Below are positions 36,471 through 44,043 of a DNA stretch of 64,000 nucleotides, piece after piece (position 1 is the first letter of the stretch; every line of letters starts with the position of its first letter). The notes under the pieces were generated by a model, which did no database searches, was not told where the DNA came from, and worked only from the letters and a program-made list of their open reading frames with translations. Location: the NCBI RefSeq assembly GCF_030161115.1, contig NZ_BSPQ01000002.1:480003-544002 (forward strand). The letters run 5' to 3'. This stretch comes from Psychromonas marina (GTDB lineage Bacteria; Pseudomonadota; Gammaproteobacteria; Enterobacterales; Psychromonadaceae). The translations under genes were made by a program, and so were the position numbers.

Positions 36471-36477
36471 TATATGC
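36383..36477 (+). repeat. attC site 6, degenerate end
   Basis: Starts TTATAAC; arms CTGGAAGAAAAACGGCGGGT and ACCCACCATTTTTCTCCAG pair, but the last core reads GCGATATATGC instead of GCGTTATGC, so the cut site is damaged. Confidence 0.75.
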
Positions 36478-36524
36478 TGTTCTTTGTGAGCTGTAGTTAA
36501 TTAATAATGTAAGGTACAACGGGT

Positions 36525-36791
36525 ATGGTAAATATTATTGTATTGGGAATTATCTATTTTGTTCTTCAAATGTTCATATATTTACAAATCAAAAAGCATA
36601 ATAAAGAGATAGTAGATCGAGTATTTGAAGGTGCTTTCCTTAAAAATAATTCGGATCATCACTTGAGAACATCACTGTTTTATTTAAACCCCTTAGAATG
36701 GAAGGGGATCAAGAAATTTCATATCACATTTCTTTTATGTTTTAATTTATTGCTCTTTATTTACGTAGTTTTTAGGTTATTTACTGGTTAA
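36525..36791 (+). CDS. small membrane protein (cassette gene)
   Basis: 88 residues with two membrane segments, at about 4-22 (IIVLGIIYFVLQMFIYLQI) and about 66-86 (FHITFLLCFNLLLFIYVVFRL), and a charged loop between. No family recognised. It fills the cassette between attC 6 and attC 7. Confidence 0.65.
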   Translation: MVNIIVLGIIYFVLQMFIYLQIKKHNKEIVDRVFEGAFLKNNSDHHLRTSLFYLNPLEWKGIKKFHITFLLCFNLLLFIYVVFRLFTG

Positions 36792-36820
36792 TTTAGTCTT
36801 TTATTAAATTACTTGCGAGC

Positions 36821-36921
36821 ATATAACAAGATCTTTAAACGGAATAAAAACAGTTGGCTACGTTCCGCTTCGCTCCACAATTATAGCCAACCATTTTTAT
36901 CCGCTTAAGCAGGCGTTAACT
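36821..36921 (+). repeat. attC site 7
   Basis: Starts ATATAAC and ends GTTAACT, of the same type as attC 2 to 4. Confidence 0.88.
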
Positions 36922-36939
36922 GGCTGCGGAGTTTCTATC

Positions 36940-37560
36940 ATGTCATTTCATAGAGTATTATATTTGGACAAAGAATTCATATCAGAGCTATATGAAGAAA
37001 GTACTGGAAACTCTCCATCAGTGAATATCACAAAATCTGAAGGCGGTAACGCCGGTGTGAAAGCTTTGTTTATGAGCGCAAGTGTCACTTCAACTGAAAG
37101 TAAAAATTATCAAATATCCACGTCAAAAATGGTTAAAGACCTGAAAGAGGAGTTAGTTAAATATAATCATTTAGACTTTTTAATTAATACGGAGCTCGGT
37201 TATAACTCTCAGTATTTCTGGGTAACAGGAAAAATGACTGTTGAAAAAACGACACGGTCTACGCAAACCGAAAATGTAACCATTGGTACTTCTGGTGTAA
37301 AAACAGATAAAGTTGGTGAACCTAAAATAAAAGGTGAAGAACAGTATTTTTGTATCCGTGATATTAATGGAAATAGCTTTCCATTGATTGCGAGCGAAGA
37401 ATATTTTTCATCTAATGTGTCACAGATAATCGGACTTGCCGGGGTTGTCGTGGAAGCTGTTAATTTTGAAGTTAAAGCATTACTTCGTATTTTACCCGCT
37501 AGGACTTCTTTCAAGGGGGGGGTAGCAATTCCTTTGATTATTGAAGAAGCCACCACTTAG
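36940..37560 (+). CDS. hypothetical protein (cassette gene)
   Basis: 206 residues, soluble, no signal peptide. The N-terminus (RVLYLDKEFISELYEESTG) recalls the start of DUF6414-type proteins (a LD-x-LxxxL pattern), but I am not confident. The middle is rich in Thr and Ser; the C-terminal 60 residues are hydrophobic and beta-rich. First gene after attC 7; no attC follows until 39081, so three later genes share this cassette or their sites have been lost. Confidence 0.6.
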   Translation: MSFHRVLYLDKEFISELYEESTGNSPSVNITKSEGGNAGVKALFMSASVTSTESKNYQISTSKMVKDLKEELVKYNHLDFLINTELGYNSQYFWVTGKMTVEKTTRSTQTENVTIGTSGVKTDKVGEPKIKGEEQYFCIRDINGNSFPLIASEEYFSSNVSQIIGLAGVVVEAVNFEVKALLRILPARTSFKGGVAIPLIIEEATT

Positions 37561-37901
37561 TACCAAGTTTGAAGTGCGGCAAGATGCTCACATACAAACG
37601 GAAAATTAGTGCCGTTTGATGATTGTGTTTGCCCCGATTAAAAGACTATCCCATGTTATTGATCTAATTTTTATGCCACTTCACCTATGTTATTTGATTT
37701 TTGGCGAATGTTAAGCCAATCAAAGTAAGACTATCCACTATATAGACAGTCATTCATGATGCTAAATGAATCTCTTTATTATTGGTATATTTATTGCTTC
37801 TTTATATCGTATTTAATTCTTTCAAAAGAACGGCAAAATAGTTACTTTTTCTTGTTGTTGCCGATTACTTGTTTAAGACATTGTATTAATTGAGGCTATT
37901 T
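37561..37901. other. gap without attC site
   Basis: About 340 bp with no gene. A short direct repeat AAGACTATCC occurs at about 37644 and 37728. An attC would be expected here but I find none. Confidence 0.45.
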
Positions 37902-38258
37902 ATGACATCAGTAATAATGAATAATTATGTTGCATCAAAGCAATTAACGCAGCCTGTGGATTTACAAAATAAAGCCAATGTAAATAAAGAAACTCCAGCA
38001 GGTGTGGAAGCGAATAAAGAACAAGTTAATATTTCCGAAGAGGCAAAATTGCTTCAAGCTGCTTCAGTTAACGCAGATCAATCTGAAAAAGGTGTTAAAG
38101 ACCGAAACCTTTCCGATGACGTTGAATCTTTTGCTTATGGCGCATTAGGAATGGAACATCCTGATGAGGTTGAGGAGGAAAAAGACGGAAGTTACACTGC
38201 AGGTCAATATCTCAAAGGTGCACTTACCGTTGGGGCTTTAATACTAGCGGTTGTTTAA
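37902..38258 (+). CDS. hypothetical protein with C-terminal membrane segment
   Basis: 118 residues from ATG 37902 (MTSVIMNNYV); the frame is open 12 bp further. A polar, glutamine- and asparagine-rich first half, then ESFAYGALGMEHPDEVEEEKDGSY... and a hydrophobic C-terminal tail (LKGALTVGALILAVV) that could be one membrane segment. No family recognised. Confidence 0.5.
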   Translation: MTSVIMNNYVASKQLTQPVDLQNKANVNKETPAGVEANKEQVNISEEAKLLQAASVNADQSEKGVKDRNLSDDVESFAYGALGMEHPDEVEEEKDGSYTAGQYLKGALTVGALILAVV

Positions 38259-38341
38259 TCTTTTAAATTAAAGATATGGAAGATAAGTACCTGTGCTTGC
38301 TCAAGCGCCTTATAACACTAAAAATATGCTGTAGTAAGAGC

Positions 38342-38586
38342 TTGCGTATTGAGTTGGCGCCTAAAGGGATTAATGCTTCTGTTATTTGTCCACGACCATT
38401 CGTATCCAAATTTTGGCGAAACCTATTTTAGGTGAAAGTGCTGATATACAGGCTCCTATTCACGCGACTTTAGTTGCAGACGTCGCTAATGATGCTTTGA
38501 ATGCTATAGTAAATAACGCAGGTATAATAGTGACTCCGGATGCTGAAAAAAGATATTGGAACCTTTATCCAGTTGATTGGGGTTAA
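38342..38586 (+). pseudogene. short-chain dehydrogenase remnant, frameshifted
   Basis: From 38342 one frame reads LRIELAPKGINASVICP, a typical SDR segment after the active-site lysine. At about 38390 the similarity moves to another frame and continues through GESADIQAPIHATLVADVAND and ALNAIVNNAGIIVTP to the stop at 38586, matching the C-terminal end of SDR proteins. The N-terminal two thirds are missing. So this is the 3' end of a broken SDR gene with a frameshift. Confidence 0.6.
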
Positions 38587-38624
38587 CTATTTAGGCTCAT
38601 TATAATCATTTCAGGAGTAATAAA

Positions 38625-39086
38625 TTGAAAAAAATATTAATTATAGGTCTGTTGTTGGTTGTTTCTAAATCATCTTTAGCGGCTGGCTTGATAAATGAAA
38701 TGCAATCTTGCCAAGCGCTTATCGAGTTTATTGATAATAAACTTGCTGTCGCTCCATCAAATTATGATCAGGAGGATGTACAAAAAGTGCGTAAAGGACT
38801 TGGAACGTATGATCAATACATTCAGCGCCAAATAGTTTCACCAGGTTTGTTGGAATTTAATGGTGGTGATAAAGACAAAGCGAATCAAATGCAAACACAA
38901 GTAGATACCTATAAAAATACCTTAGTTAAACAGCTTGAAACACGCTACCCACAAAATCGCTTATTCATGGATCATGCAATTGCTGTAAATAATTGTGCAA
39001 AACAAGCCGTACCGTCAGGGGGAGAGTTGGATGAATTAAAAGAAGCTCTAAACCTAATGGTTAAATTAGCCAAAATAAGCGGATAA
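38625..39086 (+). CDS. exported hypothetical protein (cassette gene)
   Basis: 153 residues with a signal peptide (cleavage after SSLAA, about 20). The mature part is helical and has two cysteines, one near the start (MQSCQALIEF) and one near the end (VNNCAKQA), suggesting a disulfide. It ends at attC 8. Function unknown. Confidence 0.65.
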   Translation: MKKILIIGLLLVVSKSSLAAGLINEMQSCQALIEFIDNKLAVAPSNYDQEDVQKVRKGLGTYDQYIQRQIVSPGLLEFNGGDKDKANQMQTQVDTYKNTLVKQLETRYPQNRLFMDHAIAVNNCAKQAVPSGGELDELKEALNLMVKLAKISG

Positions 39087-39190
39087 CAAACTAGCGTTAG
39101 GCGTTTAAAGGGCACTAAAATATTGGGTTACGTTTCGCTGTGCTACACATTTTAACTCACTATTTTAGCCCGCTTAACACAGTGTTAGAA
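39081..39190 (+). repeat. attC site 8
   Basis: Starts GGATAAC and ends GTTAGAA. Arms GGGCACTAAAATATTGGGTTA and TAACTCACTATTTTAGCCC pair. Confidence 0.8.
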
Positions 39191-39211
39191 TTATTTCGTA
39201 GAGTAGGGTAA

Positions 39212-39502
39212 ATGAAAAAAATTGTTTTATTAGTATTAGTGGCTTTAGCTGGATGGCAAATATATGCGGAGCAAAGTGTTCCGGTTATAACGAATGCAGA
39301 CCTTCAATTATTAAATGAACCAACTGAATTTGTAAGCGATTCACCGCCCGTTTATGAAGCAAGTTATTCTTGCGATGGACGTCAGCATTGTAGCCAAATG
39401 ACTTCCTGCGAAGAGGCTAAGTATTTTATTCAAAACTGTCCAAATACAAAAATGGATGGAGACCATGATGGCATCCCTTGCGAAAGACAGCATTGTTCCT
39501 AA
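39212..39502 (+). CDS. exported excalibur-domain protein (cassette gene)
   Basis: 96 residues with a signal peptide (about 1-19) and a C-terminal excalibur calcium-binding domain: six cysteines and the motif MDGDHDGIPCERQ (about 80-92), which matches the family DxDxDGxxCE signature. The family is extracellular and often fused to nucleases; here the domain stands alone. Preceded by attC 8. Confidence 0.82.
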   Translation: MKKIVLLVLVALAGWQIYAEQSVPVITNADLQLLNEPTEFVSDSPPVYEASYSCDGRQHCSQMTSCEEAKYFIQNCPNTKMDGDHDGIPCERQHCS

Positions 39503-39572
39503 GCCAATTCTACTAGGCGTTTAAACGGAACTAAAACAGCGGATTACGTTTCGCTTAACAGGCGTTGATGCT
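39503..39572 (+). repeat. attC remnant 9, internally deleted
   Basis: GGCGTTTAAACGGAACTAAAACAG and GGATTACGTTTCGC match the left half of the common attC; the right arm is missing, and the tail CGCTTAACAGGCGTTGATG follows at once. The site cannot fold the full stem. Confidence 0.65.
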
Positions 39573-39619
39573 CTGGTCTCATTACCATGACGTGTCGTAA
39601 TATCTAAAAAGGAGCTTAA

Positions 39620-40105
39620 ATGTACAAAATCCGTCAAGCTATCACAGAAGACATCAGTCGTATGGCAAAAATAGAAGAAATTTGCTTTTCCGAAACTGAA
39701 GCCGCATCGTTAGCATCATTTCAACAGCGATTTGCAGTATTTCCAGAATGTTTTTTTGTGTTAGAGAGCGATGGTGTTGTCGTTGGTCATATTAACGGTT
39801 GCATATTCGATGCACCTGAACTGCCTGATGCGCTGTACTCAGATGCAAGACTTCACTGCCCTCAAGGTGGATACCAAACCGTATTTGGGTTGGCTGTTGA
39901 TCCTCAATACCAAAATAAAGGCTATGCGTCGGCACTTACTCACTACTTTATCGCGTTTAGTCAAAATAGTGAGCATAAAGGGATGGTGCTGACTTGCAAA
40001 GATCACCTGATTAAATTCTACCAGAGCTTTGGATTTGTTCATCAGGGAATATCAGACTCAAGCCATGGCGGGGTACAGTGGAATGACATGTTGTTAACCT
40101 TTTAA
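39620..40105 (+). CDS. GNAT-family N-acetyltransferase (cassette gene)
   Basis: 161 residues. The acetyl-CoA site is clear (VFGLAVDPQYQNKGYASALT, about 90-109, then MVLTCKDHLIKFYQSFGFV). AAAAAGGAGCTTAA precedes the ATG. Substrate unknown; GNAT enzymes are frequent integron cargo and act on antibiotics, proteins or metabolites. Confidence 0.88.
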   Translation: MYKIRQAITEDISRMAKIEEICFSETEAASLASFQQRFAVFPECFFVLESDGVVVGHINGCIFDAPELPDALYSDARLHCPQGGYQTVFGLAVDPQYQNKGYASALTHYFIAFSQNSEHKGMVLTCKDHLIKFYQSFGFVHQGISDSSHGGVQWNDMLLTF

Positions 40106-40143
40106 TTAATAACAATAAACAGCTGGTGGCTATTAATATGCAC

Positions 40144-40242
40144 ATGATAAGACGTTTAAAGGGAGCTAAAACAGTGCATGGTTTTTTCAAAAAGACTGCA
40201 AAAATACAGAACAATTTTAGCCTGCTTAATGTAAGTGCTAAC
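40144..40242 (+). repeat. attC remnant 10, degenerate
   Basis: ATGATAAGACGTTTAAAGGG, then AGCTAAAACAGTGCATGG and AATTTTAGCCTGCTTAATG are in the expected order, but the core at the end reads GCTAACT instead of GTTARRY. Confidence 0.55.
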
Positions 40243-40256
40243 TGGTAAGGTTTACG

Positions 40257-40745
40257 ATGGAAGTTTCGTTAAATGAGATTAAATTAGAGTCTCGCCATGT
40301 ACTTGAGAACCTTTTTCCTTATTATATTTATGATATGTCTGAATATATGGGATGGGCTCCGAGTGAAAGTGGGCTATTTACTTACAACGCAGATAGCCTT
40401 GACCTCTATTGGAATAGAAGTGATCATTTTCCCTTCTTTATCTATGTGGGTGAGGAGTTAGCAGGTTTTGTACTGATTAGAAAATATCCAGAAAATGAGT
40501 CAGTCTACGATATCGCTCAGTTTTTTGTGCTTAGAAAATTTAAAGGGAAGGGCGTAGGTAAAAAGAGTTTAGAGCTTGTTGTTGGTCTATTTCCTGGAAA
40601 GTGGCAGATTCGCGTTTTAATCGAAAATGATGGTGCGTTAATATTTTGGCAATCGGCCGTTGCAAATATTGTTGGTGAACACTATGAGCAGACTAAAAGC
40701 ATTGATGTCGATTTACTCATGCATTTCTTGTCGTTTGAGGTTTAG
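40257..40745 (+). CDS. GNAT-family acetyltransferase (cassette gene)
   Basis: 162 residues. A YIYDMSEYMGW N-terminal block and the acetyl-CoA loop FFVLRKFKGKGVGKKSLEL (about 91-109) identify the fold. It is a different subgroup from the upstream GNAT gene. Adjacent cassettes with two acetyltransferases are probably chance co-capture. Confidence 0.85.
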   Translation: MEVSLNEIKLESRHVLENLFPYYIYDMSEYMGWAPSESGLFTYNADSLDLYWNRSDHFPFFIYVGEELAGFVLIRKYPENESVYDIAQFFVLRKFKGKGVGKKSLELVVGLFPGKWQIRVLIENDGALIFWQSAVANIVGEHYEQTKSIDVDLLMHFLSFEV

Positions 40746-40746
40746 C

Positions 40747-40846
40747 CCGTGACAAAGTGCTTAAAGGAAACTAAAACAGTGGCTTTGGTTTTGCTTCGTT
40801 ACCCATTTTAGCCCACTATTTTTGTCTGCTTAAGCGGACGTTGTCG
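40747..40846 (+). repeat. attC site 11
   Basis: Starts CCGTGAC and ends GTTGTCG. Arms GGAAACTAAAACAGTGGCTTTGG and AGCCCACTATTTTTGTCTGC partly pair. Confidence 0.7.
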
Positions 40847-40867
40847 TTTAATTAAGGTGTCATAGAT

Positions 40868-41284
40868 ATGTTGAGTTCAGAAACAAATTGCCTTTGTGGT
40901 GCTGTTAATATTATCGCAGAGGAAATTAACCCTAAATTCACAGTGTGTCATTGTCAGTCTTGTAGGACATGGGGCGGTGCACCATTTTTTGCTGTTCAAT
41001 GTGGAACGAAAGTAAAAATTGAAGGTGGCGATAAGGTGAAAATGTACGAGTCATCAGCTTGGGCCTCTCGAGGTTTTTGCATGGAGTGTGGTACTCATTT
41101 ATTTTATAAGCTCAAAGCAACAGGTGAATATAATATGCCCGTTGGTTTGTTTTCAACATTGAACGATTTAGAAATGGATATGCAGTACTTTAGTGACATG
41201 CGACCTAGCTATTATTGCTTTTCAAATGAAACCAAAGAGATGACAACAGCTAAGATAATGGCTTATTTTACCTCTAAAATGTAG
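40868..41284 (+). CDS. GFA-family zinc-binding protein (cassette gene)
   Basis: 138 residues of the glutathione-dependent formaldehyde-activating enzyme / CENP-V fold. Zinc ligands are visible in CLCGAV (Cys8, Cys10), CHCQSC (Cys27, Cys29, Cys32) and CMECGTHLF (about 76-84). Family members bind S-hydroxymethyl-glutathione or related thiols; the true substrate is rarely known. Confidence 0.88.
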   Translation: MLSSETNCLCGAVNIIAEEINPKFTVCHCQSCRTWGGAPFFAVQCGTKVKIEGGDKVKMYESSAWASRGFCMECGTHLFYKLKATGEYNMPVGLFSTLNDLEMDMQYFSDMRPSYYCFSNETKEMTTAKIMAYFTSKM

Positions 41285-41289
41285 CCCCA

Positions 41290-41377
41290 AAAATAGCAAA
41301 TTATTTAAAATTAACCGTTGGCCATCGCATCGTGACTTTAGCCAACTAATTTTATCCGCTTAGTGATGCGTTTGAAT
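41290..41377 (+). repeat. attC remnant 12, degenerate
   Basis: AAATTAACCGTTGGCC and GACTTTAGCCAACTAATTTTATCCGCTTAGTG keep the arm order, but the outer cores are poor (GCGTTTGA at the end). Confidence 0.5.
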
Positions 41378-41482
41378 GACTTTTTGCATCAATCTAAATA
41401 TTACTTTTCCATTTTTATATCTTTAGCTGCTTCATGTTTTCTCTGTTATTAAGATAATTAACGTACAGAATGAAGCAAGTAA

Positions 41483-41623
41483 TTACAGCGTTGCTGCGGA
41501 TTTGTTACTGAGTATCCGATTGAGATGAATGGGCTTTGCACCACGTGCATCTTCTATATATGCGACATCAGTAAAGCTTTTGTGAGTATCTAACGCGATG
41601 AAAAGTATGTTATGTTTATCCAT
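41483..41623 (-). pseudogene. IS110-family transposase fragment
   Basis: On the minus strand ATG 41623 opens a 46-residue frame (begins MDKHNILFIALDTHKSFTD, continues VAYIEDARGAKPIHLNRIL) ending at 41483. This matches the N-terminus of IS110-family DEDD transposases, with the LD-x-HK motif. The rest of the gene is absent, so the element is dead. The gap 41378-41743 holds nothing else that I can name, apart from a short CCCACG...CGTGGG inverted repeat at about 41680-41708 that may be the element's edge. Confidence 0.65.
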
Positions 41624-41743
41624 GCTAGCCTGACATTATCTTGTTAATAGATATATTATGGCGCTGGTTGAAAAACTAACCCACGGTAGAGGCTAGCGTC
41701 TTCGTGGGAGTCATTATTTCTCTATTTCTATTGGATATTTATT

Positions 41744-42028
41744 ATGAATTTGGATAAATCGACAAAGCGTATCTCAAAAAGAGTTAAAAAAGGTTTTCAG
41801 GGTTATCCTCAAATTTCACTCTCATATTTTGGTGCGTCAGCTAATGTCGCAACCGAAGTCGTGGTAGGTTTTACCTCAGAAGAGGGAATGCCTGTTCAGG
41901 AACAGACGTTTTCCAGTAAAGAGGATGTAAGAAAAGACCAAACTATTCAAACTACATTATTAAAAGTTATCGAGCTGGCTGGTGCAAAAACAGTATTAGA
42001 AGTTGAAGGTGTTTCAATTATCAAATAA
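41744..42028 (+). CDS. hypothetical small protein (cassette gene)
   Basis: 94 residues. A basic N-terminus (STKRISKRVKKGFQGYP) and an alternating beta pattern (QISLSYFGASANVATEVVVGF, split at Q and F). No family recognised. It is followed by attC 13. Confidence 0.6.
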   Translation: MNLDKSTKRISKRVKKGFQGYPQISLSYFGASANVATEVVVGFTSEEGMPVQEQTFSSKEDVRKDQTIQTTLLKVIELAGAKTVLEVEGVSIIK

Positions 42029-42044
42029 GCCTAGCAAGCCAGAC

Positions 42045-42125
42045 ATATAACAAGTTATTTCAACGCAACTAAACAGGTGCTTAGGTTGTTGTTCTGTTGA
42101 TTGTTGCGAAAGTAGAACGTTAGGT
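42045..42125 (+). repeat. attC site 13, different type
   Basis: An 81-bp site starting ATATAAC and ending GTTAGGT, with arms CAACGCAACTAAACAG and CTGTTGATTGTTGCG. Its sequence is unlike the common type, which indicates a cassette with another origin. Confidence 0.75.
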
Positions 42126-42203
42126 GCAATGAAAACAGTAATCGGATGGGAAATGCCGTATTCTTAAAGCTTCAATCTTGAAGATATATAAAGGAAAACA
42201 GGA

Positions 42204-42350
42204 ATGGCTAAGCAAAATTACTCTTTTGAAAAACGTCAGAAAGAGATCGCTAAAAAGAAAAAGAAAGAAGAGAAGCGTTTGAAGAAATTAGGTACAGCCG
42301 AGACAGAGCATCAGGATGTTCAACCATTATCTGAAAACGACGAGACATAA
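42204..42350 (+). CDS. 48-residue lysine-rich protein (cassette gene)
   Basis: ATG 42204 follows AAGGAAAACAGGA and opens a 48-codon frame ending at TAA 42350. The protein begins MAKQNYSFEKRQKEIAKK and is a highly charged, probably helical peptide (KKKKKEEKRLKKLG). Similar short proteins are known in many proteobacteria, function unknown. It is too short for usual size cut-offs. Confidence 0.7.
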   Translation: MAKQNYSFEKRQKEIAKKKKKEEKRLKKLGTAETEHQDVQPLSENDET

Positions 42351-42510
42351 GTCATATTCACCAACACATGAACACGCGAGATCTGGTCTTTCATTTTGTT
42401 TATTAGTCATTTACAGTGCTTACTTCTCACTACAAAATGAAAGATCTGACTCTATTTATCTTGACCCCATTGATTCCTTTTGCTCGATATTTTAACGAAA
42501 CTAAAATTGG

Positions 42511-42879
42511 CTATTGTTCGTCTAGGCTTGCATCATATGCTTTTCGTGACGCTAATATGTTATTGGTGTTATCTTTGGTCCAATCCTGAATATCTAATAA
42601 TATTTTTATTAATGATTGCCCTGAATCTGTTAGTGAATATTCAACCTTGGGTGGAATTGTTGGATAAATTTTTCTGTTAATTAAGCCATCCCGTTCCATT
42701 CCGCGCAATGTTTGAGTAAGCATTTTCTGAGAAACGCCCTCAATTTCTCTACGTAACACTCCGAATCGTTTTGTTTCATACATCAGTGAGCCAACGATTA
42801 AAATAGTCCATTTATCTGCAATTCTATCAAGTACCATTCTTATCGGGCAGTCTTTATTGTAAACCGTGCAATCATCCAT
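42511..42879 (-). CDS. HxlR-family transcriptional regulator
   Basis: 122 residues. The HxlR winged helix is complete: a Cys in NKDCPIRMVLD (family redox-type cysteine), KWTILIVGSLM, LRREIEGVSQKMLTQTLRGMERDGLI and the wing TIPPKVEYSLTDSG. It lies on the opposite strand from most cassette genes and is divergent from the membrane protein gene at 43011, with 131 bp between, which could be its target. Confidence 0.88.
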   Translation of the reverse strand: MDDCTVYNKDCPIRMVLDRIADKWTILIVGSLMYETKRFGVLRREIEGVSQKMLTQTLRGMERDGLINRKIYPTIPPKVEYSLTDSGQSLIKILLDIQDWTKDNTNNILASRKAYDASLDEQ

Positions 42880-43010
42880 AAATCAATAGCTTCCGTTGGT
42901 TACTTATAGGTGCCTACACCACTTTCAGGTACCTTCTATCAACATGATACCGAAATGTATATGATGTTTCCTTCTAATTTTTACGATCAAAAAGATCAAA
43001 GGAGATAACG

Positions 43011-43538
43011 TTGTTGCATTTATTAGGTAAGAAAAATGTATTACTGACTTCGTTTATATTGATGTTAATTATGTTTAGCATCGTAATGTTTTTTATAAAC
43101 CCTCAAATTGATGGGATAAATGGAATGGGTGTGATCAAATTGCAATTGTCTTTTGACAAAGATATCGGCATAGAAATAATCGAAAGTTGGGGGGAGTCTG
43201 GCATAGCGCATTTTAAGCGATGGATATTTGTAGATTATATTTATGCTGCCTCATATTCTGCCTTTTTTGCATCTTTATTATCGTTACTGATTGTGCAAAA
43301 GGGAAAAACTAAATCACTCAAATATACATGGGTTGTTGTGTTGGCATTTGCGGCTTGTGTATTCGACTGGGTTGAAAATACGATGGAGTTGTTGTTTTTA
43401 TATAACCCGTCTGCTTTCCCTGACTCATTATTCTTTTTACATTCTGTCATTGCCGCGTTGAAATGGGCTGCAGTTCCAATTGCTGTTGTTTATGTTATTG
43501 CATTAATGACTAAAAAAAGTAAGATTCACGCCAACTAA
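43011..43538 (+). CDS. four-helix membrane protein
   Basis: 175 residues with membrane segments at about 10-29, 75-95, 103-123 and 148-167. Start is TTG 43011 with GGAG six bases upstream. No named family recognised. It is divergent from the HxlR gene, so regulation by that protein is plausible. Confidence 0.65.
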   Translation: MLHLLGKKNVLLTSFILMLIMFSIVMFFINPQIDGINGMGVIKLQLSFDKDIGIEIIESWGESGIAHFKRWIFVDYIYAASYSAFFASLLSLLIVQKGKTKSLKYTWVVVLAFAACVFDWVENTMELLFLYNPSAFPDSLFFLHSVIAALKWAAVPIAVVYVIALMTKKSKIHAN

Positions 43539-43637
43539 AGATAACAAAAACATTAAACGCAGCAAAAAAGTTGGCTATGTAGTGTTTCCCTCCATAATAG
43601 TAGGCAGCCATTTTGCCCACTTAAGTGTGCATTGTGT
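43539..43637 (+). repeat. attC remnant 14, degenerate
   Basis: AGATAACAAAAACATTAAACGCAG, arms AAAAAGTTGGCTAT and GGCAGCCATTTTGCCCACTTAAG, ending GTGCATTGTG. The final core has lost the GTTRRRY form. Confidence 0.55.
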
Positions 43638-43700
43638 CAGTGTTTGCAATAACGGTTATTCAGTCTTACAGTAAGTAATCCATTTTCAGAGGTGAGTCTG

Positions 43701-43946
43701 ATGATAAGTTGCAGTGAATACGATTATATTGAAATTGTCTGTTTGTTCCACTATCCGGTTAAATTAACCATGAAAGCGGGTGAGTCTATAACAGGTGTTG
43801 CTCTTGATACATTGCGTAATACGGCTCGTAATGAGTGCATCAAGCTTAATATTAACGAAACAGATATGCTGGTTGAATTGGATGGAATATCTAAACTCGC
43901 CGTCTTAATTGATAATCCACATTTTACGGAGATTATCTTTAAATGA
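43701..43946 (+). CDS. Rho-binding antiterminator, Rof/YaeO-like (cassette gene)
   Basis: 81 residues from ATG 43701, preceded by GAGGTGAGTCTG. The protein (MISCSEYDYIEIVCLFHYPV at its start) fits the Rof/YaeO family, small beta-barrel proteins that bind transcription terminator Rho and block RNA loading. The N-terminal CxxYDxxE pattern is like E. coli YaeO (INCDDYDNLELAC), and the protein ends with the usual NPHFTEI block. It follows the attC 14 remnant. Confidence 0.78.
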   Translation: MISCSEYDYIEIVCLFHYPVKLTMKAGESITGVALDTLRNTARNECIKLNINETDMLVELDGISKLAVLIDNPHFTEIIFK

Positions 43947-44043
43947 TAATGAGCCAGTGAGTCTGTGTTATCAATCGTGATTGATGTGGGCGTTTGTTTT
44001 ATTGTGAGTTTTTGGCATTTAATTTTTAAGGGATAACATTAAT

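Larger units (their letters stand above)
32832..43640 (+). other. integron cassette array without integrase (CALIN-like)
   Basis: Thirteen recognisable attC-like sites, all in the same orientation, separate short genes that are mostly on the plus strand. Seven sites share the core arrangement RYYYAAC...CGGAACAAAAACAGTTGGC...GCCAACCATTTTTGTCCGCTTAAG...GCGTTA; the rest are degenerate or of other types. No integron integrase gene is present in the window on either side, so this is either a cluster of attC sites lacking an integrase or the far part of a larger array. Gene-dense, low-conservation cargo and ORF-less cassettes are typical of such arrays. Confidence 0.85.

Noticed and set aside
33859-39212. 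CRISPR array, because of the regularly spaced repeats
   Set aside because: The repeats are about 100 bp, can fold into long stems, have spacing of several hundred bases and flank genes; they fit attC sites and not CRISPR repeats.
42485-42515. Possible attC fragment (TTTTAACGAAACTAAAATTGGCTATTG)
   Set aside because: It resembles the left half of the common attC but is too short and has no right arm or core; it also overlaps the end of the HxlR gene.
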